From assembly GCA_045633005.1 (NCBI GenBank), contig JAZQXT010000075.1, positions 29,283 to 93,282 on the forward strand: a stretch of 64,000 bases of DNA, written 5' to 3'. The notes under the pieces were generated by a model. The model made no database searches and was not told where the DNA came from. It was given only the letters and a program-made list of their open reading frames with translations. This document shows positions 8,409-17,396 of this stretch, piece after piece. A program made the translations under genes and the position numbers. The stretch's first letter is position 1; each line of letters opens with the position of its first letter. Source of the stretch: CAG-390 sp045633005 (lineage in GTDB: Bacteria > Bacillota > Clostridia > Oscillospirales > CAG-272).

Positions 8409-10883
8409 TTGAATTACAAACCTAACGCAACCGAAGTAAAATCTAATATTGAACAAAAGCTTTCGCGCCAGTTTGGCGCAACCGCCCGCGACGCTTCGCG
8501 CGAGCAGATGTATAAGGCAGTCGTTCACACCGTGAAGGACATCCTTACCGAAAAGCGCTCCGACTTCAAGGACACCATCAACCAGAAGGGTGAAAAGCGC
8601 ATCTACTACATGTGCATGGAGTTCCTTATGGGACGCTCACTCAAGACCAGCCTTCACAACCTCGGACTTGCCGAGGCGTACAAGAAGGCGCTTAAAAATC
8701 TCGGCTACGATCTTGACGATCTTTACGAGTGCGAGCCCGATGCAGGTCTTGGCAACGGCGGTCTCGGCAGACTTGCCGCTTGCTTTATGGACTCCCTCTC
8801 CTCGCTCGATTATCCCGCTTGCGGCTTCTCGCTTTGCTATGAGTACGGACTCTTTAAGCAGAAGATCGTTGACGGCATTCAGGTAGAGCTTCCCGACATC
8901 TGGCTCCCCGGCGGCGAGGTATGGCTCGTTCCCCGTACCGACCGCATCTTCACCGTTAAGATGGGGGGTAAGGTAGTTGAAAAGTGGCAGAACGGCAGAC
9001 TTGAGATCGGATATGAGGACACCGAGGACTTCGAGGCAGTTCCTTACGATATGATGGTTTCGGGCGGCGACAGCGACGGCGTAAACAGACTCCGTCTTTG
9101 GAAGGCACGCGACATCCGCTCCTTCAATATGGGACTCTTCACGCAGGGACAGTACACCCGTGCGCTTGAGGAAAGCACCAGCGCGGAGATAATCTCAAAG
9201 GTTCTCTATCCCTCGGATAACCATATGGAAGGTAAGCTGCTCCGTCTTACTCAGCAGTACTTCCTCGTTTCCGCATCCGTTCAGAGCATCATCCGCGACC
9301 ATATGGCGGTTTACGGAACTCTTGATAACCTTCACGATAAGGTTGCTATCCACATCAACGATACCCACCCTGCGCTGTGCATTCCCGAGCTTATGCGTAT
9401 CCTTATAGATGACTATAACTATTCTTGGGAGCACGCTTGGTATATCACCACCAACACCGTATCCTACACCAACCACACCGTAATGCCCGAGGCACTTGAG
9501 AAGTGGAGCGAGGACCTCTTCCGCTTCCGTCTGCCCAGAATCCACACCATCGTACGCGAAATCAACGAGCGCTTCTGCAAGGAGGCTTGGGAGCGTTTCC
9601 CCGGCAACTGGAACAGAGTTTCCGCTATGAGCATCATCAGCTACGGTCAGGTGCATATGGCAAATCTTGCCGTTATCGGTTCTCACACCGTAAACGGAGT
9701 TTCCAAGCTCCACTCCCAGATACTCGTAGATTCCGTATTCAAGGATTTCTACCGTATGTGGCCCGAAAGATTTACCAACGTAACCAACGGTATTGCTCAC
9801 CGCCGTTGGCTGTGCTACTCCAACCCCGGTCTTGCAGGTCTGCTTGACGAAACTATCGGAACGGGATACCGCAAGAATCCCGAGGAGCTTGAAAAGTTCC
9901 TTGCATTTGCCGACGATAAGGCTGTTCTCGACAGACTCCGCGCTATCAAGCACGAAAACAAGGAGAAGTTCTCCGAGTTTATCTACAAGCGCACGGGCGT
10001 GCCGATCGACACCCATTCCATCTATGACGTACAGATCAAGCGTCTGCACGAATACAAGCGTCAGCTTCTTAACGTTCTCAACATCATCGGAATGTATCTC
10101 GATCTTCTTGATAATCCCGATATGGATTTCTATCCCAGAACGTTCATCTTCGGTGCAAAGGCGGCTCCCGGATATCACCTTGCAAAGAGAATCATTCAGC
10201 TCATCTCCATGCTCTCCCGCGAGCTTGACGCTAACCCCAAGATCCGCGAAAAGCTCCGCGTTATCTTCGTTGAGGATTACAACGTAAGCGCGGCAGAGTG
10301 CCTTATCCCCGCGGCAGAGATCAGCCAGCAGATCTCTATGGCTGGTAAGGAAGCAAGCGGTACGGGCTGTATGAAGCTTATGATAAACGGTGCGCTCACC
10401 ATCGGTACTCTTGACGGTGCAAACGTTGAGATGCACGCCGCAGTAGGTGACGATAACATCTACATCTTCGGTCTTAACGCCGCAGAGGTTGAGGAGCTTT
10501 GGCTCTCGGGCTACACTCCCGCACTCTTCTACGCGCGTAACGAGAAGCTTCGCCGCATAATCGACAGACTCAACGTAGGCTTTGCGGGCGAGTCCTTTGC
10601 TGACATCGCAACCTACCTTATCTCTCCCTCCCACGGCGTTGCCGACCCCTATCTCTGCATAGCTGACTTTGATTCCTATAACAAGACTCACGGCGCAATG
10701 TACAGAGATTACCTCGACCGCGAGAAGTGGACCCGTATGTCCCTTGTAAATATCGCAAAGTGCGGCTACTTTGCCGCAGACCGCGCAGTTGCCGAGTATG
10801 CCGACAAGATATGGCACCTCAACCGCGTTCCCGTTCCCAAGGCAGCTCCCGCAAAGACCACGAGGGCTAAGGCTAAAAAATAA
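8409..10883 (+). CDS. glgP: Glycogen phosphorylase
   Basis: Releases glucose-1-phosphate from glycogen ends using phosphate and PLP. 824 residues, close to the roughly 800-840 usual for GT35. The start is unusual: the ribosome binding site TTGGAGGAAG (8394-8403) is followed by TTG at 8409, giving MNYKPNATEV; an in-frame TTG at 8394 overlaps the site itself and is unlikely. Motifs include CMEFLMGRSL, DAGLGNGGLGRLAACF, VHIN-like AIHINDTHPAL, VKRLHEYKRQ-like IKRLHEYKRQLLN, and the PLP lysine in GTGCMKLMINGALTIGTLDGANVE, followed by the catalytic site region. A short lysine/alanine tail ends the protein. Encoding synthesis and breakdown in one operon suggests constant turnover of the store. Confidence 0.96.
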   Translation: MNYKPNATEVKSNIEQKLSRQFGATARDASREQMYKAVVHTVKDILTEKRSDFKDTINQKGEKRIYYMCMEFLMGRSLKTSLHNLGLAEAYKKALKNLGYDLDDLYECEPDAGLGNGGLGRLAACFMDSLSSLDYPACGFSLCYEYGLFKQKIVDGIQVELPDIWLPGGEVWLVPRTDRIFTVKMGGKVVEKWQNGRLEIGYEDTEDFEAVPYDMMVSGGDSDGVNRLRLWKARDIRSFNMGLFTQGQYTRALEESTSAEIISKVLYPSDNHMEGKLLRLTQQYFLVSASVQSIIRDHMAVYGTLDNLHDKVAIHINDTHPALCIPELMRILIDDYNYSWEHAWYITTNTVSYTNHTVMPEALEKWSEDLFRFRLPRIHTIVREINERFCKEAWERFPGNWNRVSAMSIISYGQVHMANLAVIGSHTVNGVSKLHSQILVDSVFKDFYRMWPERFTNVTNGIAHRRWLCYSNPGLAGLLDETIGTGYRKNPEELEKFLAFADDKAVLDRLRAIKHENKEKFSEFIYKRTGVPIDTHSIYDVQIKRLHEYKRQLLNVLNIIGMYLDLLDNPDMDFYPRTFIFGAKAAPGYHLAKRIIQLISMLSRELDANPKIREKLRVIFVEDYNVSAAECLIPAAEISQQISMAGKEASGTGCMKLMINGALTIGTLDGANVEMHAAVGDDNIYIFGLNAAEVEELWLSGYTPALFYARNEKLRRIIDRLNVGFAGESFADIATYLISPSHGVADPYLCIADFDSYNKTHGAMYRDYLDREKWTRMSLVNIAKCGYFAADRAVAEYADKIWHLNRVPVPKAAPAKTTRAKAKK

Positions 10884-10907
10884 TTTCCCGAAAGAGAAAA
10901 AGACTTA

Positions 10908-12827
10908 ATGCTACCCGTATATTCAACTGAGATCGCCAAAAACGGCGTAAGAATAAAAAAACAGTATGATAGGAAAGCCGCCGACGCGCTCGGCGCTTTC
11001 CCCTGCGGAGCAAAGGTCGTATTCACAGCAGAAGTGCCGAGATCTCTCGGCACTTGTGCTGTTGTTATGCGTATTGCCCGCGATAACGGCGCGCACGGCG
11101 AGGAATCGGTCGATCCCTCCTACCGTGACCTTCCCTTTGAATTCACTTCCACTGATTGGATCTACGATATATATACCCTTACCATAGACACGGCACTTCT
11201 CTGCGGCGGCGACGGCTCGGGGCTTTTTTATTACGAGTACCTTTTCCTTCGCGGCGACGATACGCTGTTCTCGGATACATACGATAATCTTAATTTCAAC
11301 CTTTCCGCAAAGGAGGGGCGCTTTTTCCGCCTCCTCGTTTACGAAAAGGGCTTCAAAACTCCCGCGTGGCTTGGCGGCGGCGTGATGTATCAGATATTCC
11401 CCGACCGCTTTTGTCGCGGAAAGGGAAAAACAAAGTACGCTCCCGACGCAGAGTGCGTTAAAAAATGGAACGGAACGGAGGTTCAGCACGCGCACTTCAG
11501 AGGCGAGGCTGTAAAGAATAATCAGTTCTTTGGCGGAAACCTTTGGGGAATTATCGAAAAACTTCCGTATCTTGCATCTCTTGGCGTAAGCGTGATCTAT
11601 CTCAATCCCATTTTTGCGGCAAAGAGCAATCATAAATACGATACCGCCGATTATATGAAGGTCGACGACGGCTTTGGCGGCGAGGCGGCTTTTAAAAAGC
11701 TCGTTGATGCGGCTCACGCCGCGGGTATCAAGGTAGTGCTTGACGGCGTTTTCAACCACACGGGCGACGAGAGCATCTATTTCGACGCGGCAAAAAGCGG
11801 TGACGAAAAGTACCGCGATTGGTATTATTTCCACGATGACGGCGGCTATGAGTCTTGGTGGGGCATCAGTATTCTGCCAAAGCTCAGGCTTTCTGATCCC
11901 GAGTGCCGCGAATATTTCACGGGTAAGGGCGGAGTGATTGAAAAATATCTGCTCGCAGGTGCTGACGGCTGGCGTCTTGACGTGGCGGACGAGCTTCCCG
12001 ATGAATTTTTGTTTGATCTGCGCGAGCGCGCGCACTCGGTAAACAAGGATGCGGTCGTTATCGGCGAGGTCTGGGAAAACGCCGCCGATAAGATAGCGTA
12101 TAGCAAGCGCCGTCCGTATTTCAGGGGAAAACAGCTTGACAGCGTAATGAACTACCCCTTGCGCGTGGCGCTTATCGACTACGCGACGAACCGCAACAGC
12201 GCACAGCTTGCCAACACTCTTACGGAGCTTTACGCATCGTATCCGCCGCAGGTCTCGAACGTTCTTATGAACATCATCGGAACGCACGATACGGAGCGCA
12301 TACTTTCTCTGCTCGGCGACCGCGCGGCTGTCGAGGTAGCAAGACACGAGCAGGATAACGAAAAGCTTGCCGCAATGCGTTTGTCCGAGGAGGGCAGAGC
12401 GTGGGGCAAAAAAATGCTTTTGCTCGCTTCCGCTATCCAATACACCGTTTTCGGCTTCCCCTGCGTTTACTACGGCGACGAGCTTGGGATGGAGGGTATG
12501 GGCGATCCCTTCTGCCGCAGACCTATGGCGTGGGACTTTGGTGACGGTGAACTTCTTGCCCACTATCAAAGGCTTGGCGATATGCGCAAAAATGAAAGCA
12601 TTTTCGACGGCGGAGATTTCCGCGTAACTCGCGCAGAGGGCGGATATTTTGAGTTTGTTCGCACCAAGGGCAAGAGCTGTATTAAAGTTGCGGCAAATCT
12701 CTCGTACGACGCGCAGACTTGCAAAATGGACGGCGCGTGGACGGATATTTATAAGCAAAAGCGCGGCAAGGGCGATCTTACGCTTGGCGTGGGCGAGTTC
12801 TGCGTGCTTAAATACAGAGGTCAGTAA
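10908..12827 (+). CDS. GH13 alpha-amylase family glycosidase (neopullulanase/alpha-glucosidase type)
   Basis: Cytoplasmic alpha-glucan hydrolase of 639 residues, with no signal peptide. Residues about 1-130 form an N-terminal beta-sandwich of the type found in neopullulanase-like enzymes. The barrel begins near WLGGGVMYQIFPDRFCRG. Catalytic residues are visible: the nucleophile Asp in GWRLDVADE, the acid/base Glu in IGEVWENA and the third Asp in IGTHDTERIL. VVLDGVFNHTG is the conserved region I. It probably acts on maltodextrins and limit dextrins left by glycogen phosphorylase, next to which it is encoded (24-bp gap). The ribosome binding site is weak (GAAAGAG). Exact specificity cannot be set from sequence alone. 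Confidence 0.9.
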   Translation: MLPVYSTEIAKNGVRIKKQYDRKAADALGAFPCGAKVVFTAEVPRSLGTCAVVMRIARDNGAHGEESVDPSYRDLPFEFTSTDWIYDIYTLTIDTALLCGGDGSGLFYYEYLFLRGDDTLFSDTYDNLNFNLSAKEGRFFRLLVYEKGFKTPAWLGGGVMYQIFPDRFCRGKGKTKYAPDAECVKKWNGTEVQHAHFRGEAVKNNQFFGGNLWGIIEKLPYLASLGVSVIYLNPIFAAKSNHKYDTADYMKVDDGFGGEAAFKKLVDAAHAAGIKVVLDGVFNHTGDESIYFDAAKSGDEKYRDWYYFHDDGGYESWWGISILPKLRLSDPECREYFTGKGGVIEKYLLAGADGWRLDVADELPDEFLFDLRERAHSVNKDAVVIGEVWENAADKIAYSKRRPYFRGKQLDSVMNYPLRVALIDYATNRNSAQLANTLTELYASYPPQVSNVLMNIIGTHDTERILSLLGDRAAVEVARHEQDNEKLAAMRLSEEGRAWGKKMLLLASAIQYTVFGFPCVYYGDELGMEGMGDPFCRRPMAWDFGDGELLAHYQRLGDMRKNESIFDGGDFRVTRAEGGYFEFVRTKGKSCIKVAANLSYDAQTCKMDGAWTDIYKQKRGKGDLTLGVGEFCVLKYRGQ

Positions 12828-13162
12828 TGGGAATACTTGATATATTCAAAAAGAAAAAAGACCCGTCGAATAAAAAATACCGCCTTGAAATGGCACAGCG
12901 TATTGCGGGGCAGGCGATAAAATACGTCACCGAGCGCCGCGATAACGTGGAGGAGGTCATCGGTAAGGGCGGTTGTATGAGCCTTCACGACGGGGAATTT
13001 ATCGTATTTTCGTCGTCAGAGACCGTTTTTCGCTGTAAGGCGGAGGAGCTTGAGGCATGGGAGCTTCTTTCAAAGGACGGAGTCGTCTTGACGGGCCCCG
13101 ATATCGAGCACGGCGGCGAGGTTCGCACCATCATTGCCTTCTACGTTTATTATAGAAAATAA
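12827..13162 (+). CDS. Conserved hypothetical protein coupled to the glycogen operon
   Basis: 111 residues, not recognised. The start overlaps the stop of the GH13 gene by one base (TAATG), so translation is probably coupled. The N-terminus is basic (MGILDIFKKKKDPSNKK) and the rest is a compact alpha/beta sequence with no membrane segment or signal peptide. It has a single cysteine pair spread far apart and no catalytic motif I know. Position at the end of the operon suggests a role in glycogen metabolism or its control, but that is only inference. No U-tailed terminator is clear after it; two hairpins follow at 13162-13192 and 13204-13237. Confidence 0.6.
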   Translation: MGILDIFKKKKDPSNKKYRLEMAQRIAGQAIKYVTERRDNVEEVIGKGGCMSLHDGEFIVFSSSETVFRCKAEELEAWELLSKDGVVLTGPDIEHGGEVRTIIAFYVYYRK

Positions 13163-13203
13163 AAATTCTTCGTTGCTCTTGACGGAGAATTTCCAAGCAC
13201 AAA

Positions 13204-13237
13204 AAATCGGCAGAGAGATTGTTTTCTCTGCCGATTT
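13204..13237. other. Strong hairpin overlapping the next promoter
   Basis: AAATCGGCAGAG (13204-13215) pairs perfectly with CTCTGCCGATTT (13226-13237). The A tract at 13201-13206 gives a U tail only on the minus strand; on the plus strand the tail is poor. The right arm lies inside the spacer of the promoter at 13219-13247. Confidence 0.6.
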
Positions 13238-13247
13238 GTGTTATAAT
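13219..13247 (+). promoter_or_regulatory. Promoter of the SF0329-like gene
   Basis: TTGTTT (13219-13224), a 17-bp spacer and TATAAT (13242-13247). The spacer is part of a strong hairpin. Confidence 0.55.
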
Positions 13248-13287
13248 GAAATCAAACTCGTGACAAATAAGAATAAAGAGGTACTGT

Positions 13288-13803
13288 ATGGGTAAAATTC
13301 TCGGATCGTGGAGCGGAATGAGAAAATATCTTGAGCAGGATATGTTGGCAGAATCCTTGCAAGGGAGAATTCGATATGGCTGTACCACGTACGTTGGAAT
13401 GGACGGTTGCCGATTTTTTGAGATTTGCATTGACAAACGGCAAGTAAAGCGTTTTTCGTGGGAAACCGTGAATACTTACTTTATTGAAAACGGATGTACG
13501 AAAAATCCTTCCCCAAGCGGAAAAAGTGAATATTGGGCGGAGTTTTGGACTTTGCTGGATAAATATTCCATAGATCAGCGAACGGAATATACCGACGACG
13601 AGTTCTGCGGAGCATTGGAGGAATATCGTAATCAGGACATTCAAGACAGCATCTATTCCAATAATCCGTTAGTAAGAATGTTTGCGATATTGGATAGACG
13701 AATCGGCAAAAGAACTCTCCAAAATTTAAAAGATAGCGTCCAAGACCAGCCTGAATGGTTGCGCCAATTCTATCTTTTAAGATTAAACGCGGAAAATATT
13801 TAA
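13288..13803 (+). CDS. SF0329-like conserved hypothetical protein
   Basis: 171 residues, soluble, no signal peptide. From memory it resembles the SF0329 family of unknown function: the C-terminal half carries NPLVRMFAILDRRIGKRTL followed by QPEWLRQFYLLRL, and the N-terminal part reads like the family opening (KYLEQDMLAESLQGRIRYGCTTY). Function of the family is unknown; members are scattered across bacteria as small solo genes, which fits its position here with its own promoter and a hairpin after it. The codon use looks more AT-rich than the glycogen genes beside it, which may indicate a later arrival. Confidence 0.6.
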   Translation: MGKILGSWSGMRKYLEQDMLAESLQGRIRYGCTTYVGMDGCRFFEICIDKRQVKRFSWETVNTYFIENGCTKNPSPSGKSEYWAEFWTLLDKYSIDQRTEYTDDEFCGALEEYRNQDIQDSIYSNNPLVRMFAILDRRIGKRTLQNLKDSVQDQPEWLRQFYLLRLNAENI

Positions 13804-13823
13804 CATCCAAATATGAAAACGAT

Positions 13824-13855
13824 ACCCTGACAGACTGCTAAAGATCTGTCAGGGT
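13824..13855. terminator. Hairpin between convergent genes
   Basis: ACCCTGACAGA / TCTGTCAGGGT, 11 bp perfect stem with 10-nt loop, between convergent genes. Neither side has a strong T run, so it may act weakly in both directions. Confidence 0.55.
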
Positions 13856-13891
13856 AAATTATTTGGCTATTGCTTATCGAAAGCGTTATTT

Positions 13892-14707
13892 TTATTTTCT
13901 GAGTTTTCGCTTTATTTCCTGCGGGACCTTCGGCTCGGCAAATTTTTTGTCAAGATATTTGACAAGCAAGGGCGAGACCTTCATGCTTCTTGCACCCTCG
14001 GGGCAGAATTTCACACAGGCGTTGCAACGGATGCAACGGCTCTTGTCCACGGCGGGACTTCCCGAAATGATAGCTCCTGCGGGGCATACGTCGTAGCAAG
14101 CGTCGCAGTAGCGACATTTCGAAGCGTCAAACGTGGGGGCAGAGACAGCCATATTCATTATAGCCCTTGTGGGAACGAGCCTTGACATTCCCGCCAATAT
14201 CGGCGCGGGCGGTATCTCGCCCACGGGATCGCGCGCGGCGGTGATAAGGAACTCACCTATAAGCGCGAGATTGTCGGGAAGCTCCTGCTTTACGTTTGCG
14301 TAGTCGGCAAGAGAATGCTCAAGCGGACACGTCATAACGCGGAAAAGCGGAGTTTCGCACACGTCAAAAAGCTCAGCAGCCTCGGAGGCGGCGGCGCCGA
14401 CTCCGCACGAGCCGTAGCCAAGTATCAACGCCGAGCGCGGAGCAAACAGCTGCGCCGAGGTAAAAAAGTCAACTACGGGGCGGGGAAGATGAAAGGCGTA
14501 AACGGGTAGGATGGCAAGCAGGAGATCTGCGTGAAGCTCAAGCGTCGTAGCCGCTTCTCTGTCGTCGGGGTGGGTTATGTCAAGCACGTCGGCAGAATAT
14601 CCCGCGCGGCGATAGAGTATCGTTGCCGCATCCGCAAGATCGGCACAGCCACCGCCGGGCGAAAAGGTTATTATGAGTATTCTTTTTTTATTCTTTTTGA
14701 TATCCAT
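13892..14707 (-). CDS. EFR1-type flavodoxin/ferredoxin protein
   Basis: 271 residues with a flavodoxin-like N-terminal half (about 8-160) fused to a two-cluster ferredoxin (about 195-250). Two complete 4Fe-4S motifs are visible: CRYCDACYDVCP and CIRCNACVKFCP, each C-x2-C-x2-C-x3-C. Proteins of this EFR1 type are common in anaerobic Clostridia; their redox partners are mostly unknown. The flavodoxin part has LIITFSPGGG, where the FMN phosphate loop would be, but its match to true flavodoxins is only partial. It follows asd by 22 bp on the same strand, so it is probably co-transcribed with it. That pairing may be incidental; aspartate-semialdehyde dehydrogenase uses NADPH rather than ferredoxin. 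Confidence 0.8.
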   Translation of the reverse strand: MDIKKNKKRILIITFSPGGGCADLADAATILYRRAGYSADVLDITHPDDREAATTLELHADLLLAILPVYAFHLPRPVVDFFTSAQLFAPRSALILGYGSCGVGAAASEAAELFDVCETPLFRVMTCPLEHSLADYANVKQELPDNLALIGEFLITAARDPVGEIPPAPILAGMSRLVPTRAIMNMAVSAPTFDASKCRYCDACYDVCPAGAIISGSPAVDKSRCIRCNACVKFCPEGARSMKVSPLLVKYLDKKFAEPKVPQEIKRKLRK

Positions 14708-14729
14708 TTTTCAGCTTGCCCGACTGATA

Positions 14730-15806
14730 TCAGTCAAAGTATCCGAGACGGTAAAGAAGCTCTGCGTTAAGGACGGATCCGCCGGCAGCACCGCGAAGGG
14801 TGTTGTGGGAAAGTCCTACGAACTTGTAATCAAAGAGGGTGTCGGGGCGCAGTCTGCCTGCGGTGATACCCATACCGCCGTAGATCTCGCGGTCTACGCG
14901 GCACTGAGGACGGTTATCCTCCTCAAAATAGGTGATGAACTGCTTGGGAGCGGAGGGAAGCTCAAGCTCCTGAGGAAGTCCCTTGAACTCAGCCCAACGC
15001 TGAAGGATCTCTTCCTTGGAGGGAGTTCTCTCAAAGCTCATAAATACAGCGGCGGTGTGACCGTTGGTAACGGGAACGCGGATGCACTGGGTAGTGATAA
15101 TGGGAGCGTCAGCCTTAACGATAACGCCGTTTTCTACCTTACCCCAAACGCGCAGGGGCTCCTGCTCGCTCTTTTCTTCCTCGCCACCGATGTAGGGGAT
15201 GACGTTGTCTATCATCTCAGGCCACTCGTTGAAGGTCTTACCTGCGCCCGAAATTGCCTGATAGGTAGTAGCTACCACCTGCTTGATGCCAAACTCACGA
15301 AGGGGAGTGAGCATGGGAACGTAGGACTGAATGGAGCAGTTGGGCTTTACCGCGATAAATCCGCGGGAGGTGCCAAGACGCTTCTTCTGTGCCGCGATTA
15401 CCTCGAAGTGAGAGGGGTTGATCTCGGGAACTACCATGGGAACGTCGGGAGTCCAACGGTTTGCGCTGTTGTTGGAAACAACGGGAAGCTCGCACTTTGC
15501 GAACGCCTCCTCCATAGCAACTACGTCAGCCTTGGGCATATCAACTGCGCAAAGAACGAAATCGCAAAGCTCTGCGATCTTCTTGGCGTCAGAAGCGTCA
15601 AGAACGGTCATGGATGCGAACTTCTCGGGCATGGGAATATCGAGCTTCCAGCGTGCGCCGACAGCCTCAGCGTAGGTCTTGCCTGCGGAGCGTGCAGATG
15701 CGGCAAGGCAGGAAACCTCGAAGTAGGGGTGGTTATCAAGCAGTGTCAGAAAACGCTGACCGACCATACCGGTAGCGCCGACAACACAACATTTTTTCTT
15801 GTTCAT
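14730..15806 (-). CDS. asd: Aspartate-semialdehyde dehydrogenase
   Basis: Reduces aspartyl phosphate to aspartate semialdehyde with NADPH, feeding lysine, diaminopimelate, threonine and methionine synthesis. 358 residues. The N-terminal NADP loop is VVGATGMVGQRF. The active-site cysteine lies in VKPNCSIQSY, and the substrate-binding region in TYQAISGAG. Its sequence is of the archaeal/fungal-type Asd that also occurs in many Clostridia, rather than the Escherichia coli type. ATG at 15806 is preceded on the minus strand by TTGAGG at about 11 bp. No lysine riboswitch is visible upstream; the gap to rsmI is only 88 bp and holds a promoter at 15842-15870. Confidence 0.95.
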   Translation of the reverse strand: MNKKKCCVVGATGMVGQRFLTLLDNHPYFEVSCLAASARSAGKTYAEAVGARWKLDIPMPEKFASMTVLDASDAKKIAELCDFVLCAVDMPKADVVAMEEAFAKCELPVVSNNSANRWTPDVPMVVPEINPSHFEVIAAQKKRLGTSRGFIAVKPNCSIQSYVPMLTPLREFGIKQVVATTYQAISGAGKTFNEWPEMIDNVIPYIGGEEEKSEQEPLRVWGKVENGVIVKADAPIITTQCIRVPVTNGHTAAVFMSFERTPSKEEILQRWAEFKGLPQELELPSAPKQFITYFEEDNRPQCRVDREIYGGMGITAGRLRPDTLFDYKFVGLSHNTLRGAAGGSVLNAELLYRLGYFD

Positions 15807-15841
15807 GGTACTAAAACCTCAACTTTCAAATAGATAAGTAT

Positions 15842-15870
15842 ATAATATCACAAAACGCGCAAAAAAGCAA
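15842..15870 (-). promoter_or_regulatory. Promoter of asd
   Basis: Read on the minus strand: TTGCTT (15865-15870), a 17-bp spacer and TATTAT (15842-15847), about 36 bp upstream of the asd ATG. Confidence 0.65.
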
Positions 15871-15894
15871 CACTAATTTGCATTTTTTGACGAT

Positions 15895-16752
15895 TTATTC
15901 GGATTTCATTTTAAGAGATTCGGCGTAAACCTCGTTTTTGGGTATTCCGCGCTCCTTTGCGACCGCTTTTACCGCATCTTTCATAGCAACGCCGCCTGCA
16001 ATATAGGCTTCAAGATGCTCTCTGATGCTCATTTGCGCCACGGCGGAGTCGGCGTTTTCGGGCGCACCCTCAAGCACCAGCACGTACTCGCCGCGCGGCT
16101 CTTTTTCTTTATAATATTCCACCGCCTCCGAAAGCGTCATTCTGAGCGCTTCCTCGTTGAGCTTCGTAAGCTCGCGGCAAAGTGCTATCTTGCGCTCTCC
16201 GCCGCAAGCGGCAAGCAGGTCGTCAAGCGTCTTGCGAAGCTTGTGCGGCGCTTCGTATATTATCTGCGTGCGCTCCTCGGACGCTATCACCTCAAGCCTT
16301 TCGCGGCGCTCCTTCGCGCCCACGGGAATGAAGCCTTCAAAGCAAAATCTGCGCGTGGAGAGAGCGGAGAGAGTGAGCGCCGTTATAGCGGCGCACGCGC
16401 CCGGAATGGAGGAAACGGGAATACCGCGCTCGGCGCACAGACGCACAAGGTCCTCCCCCGGATCGGATATGGCGGGAGTTCCCGCGTCGCTTATAAGGGC
16501 GCAGGACTCGCCCGCCTCAAGGCGGTCTGCTATCTCAGGTCCGCGCGATGCCTTGTTATGCTCGTGGTATGATACAAGGGGGCGGCGAATGCCGAGTCGG
16601 GAGAGGAAAAGTCCCGAATTTCGGGTGTCCTCCGCGGCGATAAAATCCACCTCGGACAGCACCTTTATACCTCGCTCGGATATGTCGGATAGGTTTCCTA
16701 TGGGCGTGGCTACAAGATAAAGTCTGCCGCCTTCAACTTTGTTTTTTTCCAT
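15895..16752 (-). CDS. rsmI: 16S rRNA (cytidine1402-2'-O)-methyltransferase
   Basis: Methylates the ribose of C1402 in the 30S decoding centre using SAM. 285 residues, normal length. The opening GGRLYLVATPIGNLSDIS and the central ALISDAGTPAISDPGEDLV are the tetrapyrrole-methylase-fold signatures of RsmI. The ATG at 16752 was chosen because AAAAGGAGTG precedes it on the minus strand and the family motif begins ten residues later; the open frame extends 49 codons further upstream without homology. It is divergent from the amidase gene, sharing a 63-bp intergenic gap. Confidence 0.94.
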   Translation of the reverse strand: MEKNKVEGGRLYLVATPIGNLSDISERGIKVLSEVDFIAAEDTRNSGLFLSRLGIRRPLVSYHEHNKASRGPEIADRLEAGESCALISDAGTPAISDPGEDLVRLCAERGIPVSSIPGACAAITALTLSALSTRRFCFEGFIPVGAKERRERLEVIASEERTQIIYEAPHKLRKTLDDLLAACGGERKIALCRELTKLNEEALRMTLSEAVEYYKEKEPRGEYVLVLEGAPENADSAVAQMSIREHLEAYIAGGVAMKDAVKAVAKERGIPKNEVYAESLKMKSE

Positions 16753-16815
16753 TTTGGCACTCCTTTTCGGTTGCTTGAATAAGATAATAGGGAAGTAAAA
16801 GAAAGGTTTTGTGAT

Positions 16816-17379
16816 ATGGCTATAAAGGTATACATCGATCAGGGACATAACCCCGTGAACCCCAACGCGGGGGCGGAGGGAAACGGTCTGCGCGAGCAAA
16901 ATCTCGTATACGAGATAGGAAGGGAGCTTGCAAGCTTACTGCGCGCAAACGGTAATTTTGAGGTCAGATTATCGCGCCCGACACCTCAAACACAGCTCGG
17001 AAACAGTACCTCGTCAAGCCTTAAAATAAGGGTGAACGAGGCGAATTCATGGGGCGCGGATTATTTCATAAGTCTGCATACCAACGCCTCCACCTCCCCC
17101 GCGGCAAACGGTAGCGAGGCTCTCGTTTATTCCTCGCCGTCGCGCTCAGCAAGTCTTGCCGAGGATATACTTGAGGGATTAACCGAGGCAACGGGGCTTC
17201 GCAATCGCGGAGTCAAGGTAAGGAGCGGACTTTACGTGCTTCGAAAAACGCAAATGCCCGCGGTGCTCGTGGAGCTTGCATTCATCTCAAACCCCGAGGA
17301 AGCCGCGCTTATGCGTGACCGCCCCGAGCTGTTTGCAAGGGGAATATACGACGGTATAGTGGAATATACGGGCGTTTAA
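16816..17379 (+). CDS. N-acetylmuramoyl-L-alanine amidase (Amidase_3)
   Basis: Zinc amidase that cuts between muramic acid and the stem peptide of peptidoglycan. 187 residues, essentially a lone Amidase_3 domain. Metal and catalytic residues can be placed: His in IDQGHNP near residue 11, Glu in the GLREQNL segment, His in ISLHTNA near residue 89, and the catalytic Glu in VLVELAFISN. There is no signal peptide and no cell-wall-binding repeat. Such leaderless amidases can act in mother-cell lysis during sporulation (as CwlC does in Bacillus) or leave the cell after lysis; that role is inference here. The ribosome binding site is AGAAAGG. Confidence 0.88.
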   Translation: MAIKVYIDQGHNPVNPNAGAEGNGLREQNLVYEIGRELASLLRANGNFEVRLSRPTPQTQLGNSTSSSLKIRVNEANSWGADYFISLHTNASTSPAANGSEALVYSSPSRSASLAEDILEGLTEATGLRNRGVKVRSGLYVLRKTQMPAVLVELAFISNPEEAALMRDRPELFARGIYDGIVEYTGV

Positions 17380-17396
17380 ATAAAAAACTTGTGCAA

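Noticed and set aside
9195..10817. 540-codon open frame on the minus strand opposite glgP
   Set aside because: Opposite a clear, full-length phosphorylase; no ribosome site or recognisable domain. Produced by codon bias of the real gene.
10923..12758. 611-codon open frame opposite the GH13 gene
   Set aside because: Shadow of the alpha-glucosidase gene; composition unlike a real protein and no supporting motif.
14673..15833. 386-codon plus-strand frame across asd
   Set aside because: The minus strand encodes asd with its catalytic cysteine and NADP loop intact; the plus frame has no family resemblance.
15807..15894. Lysine riboswitch ahead of asd
   Set aside because: Only 36 nt lie between the promoter and the ATG; no room for the aptamer.
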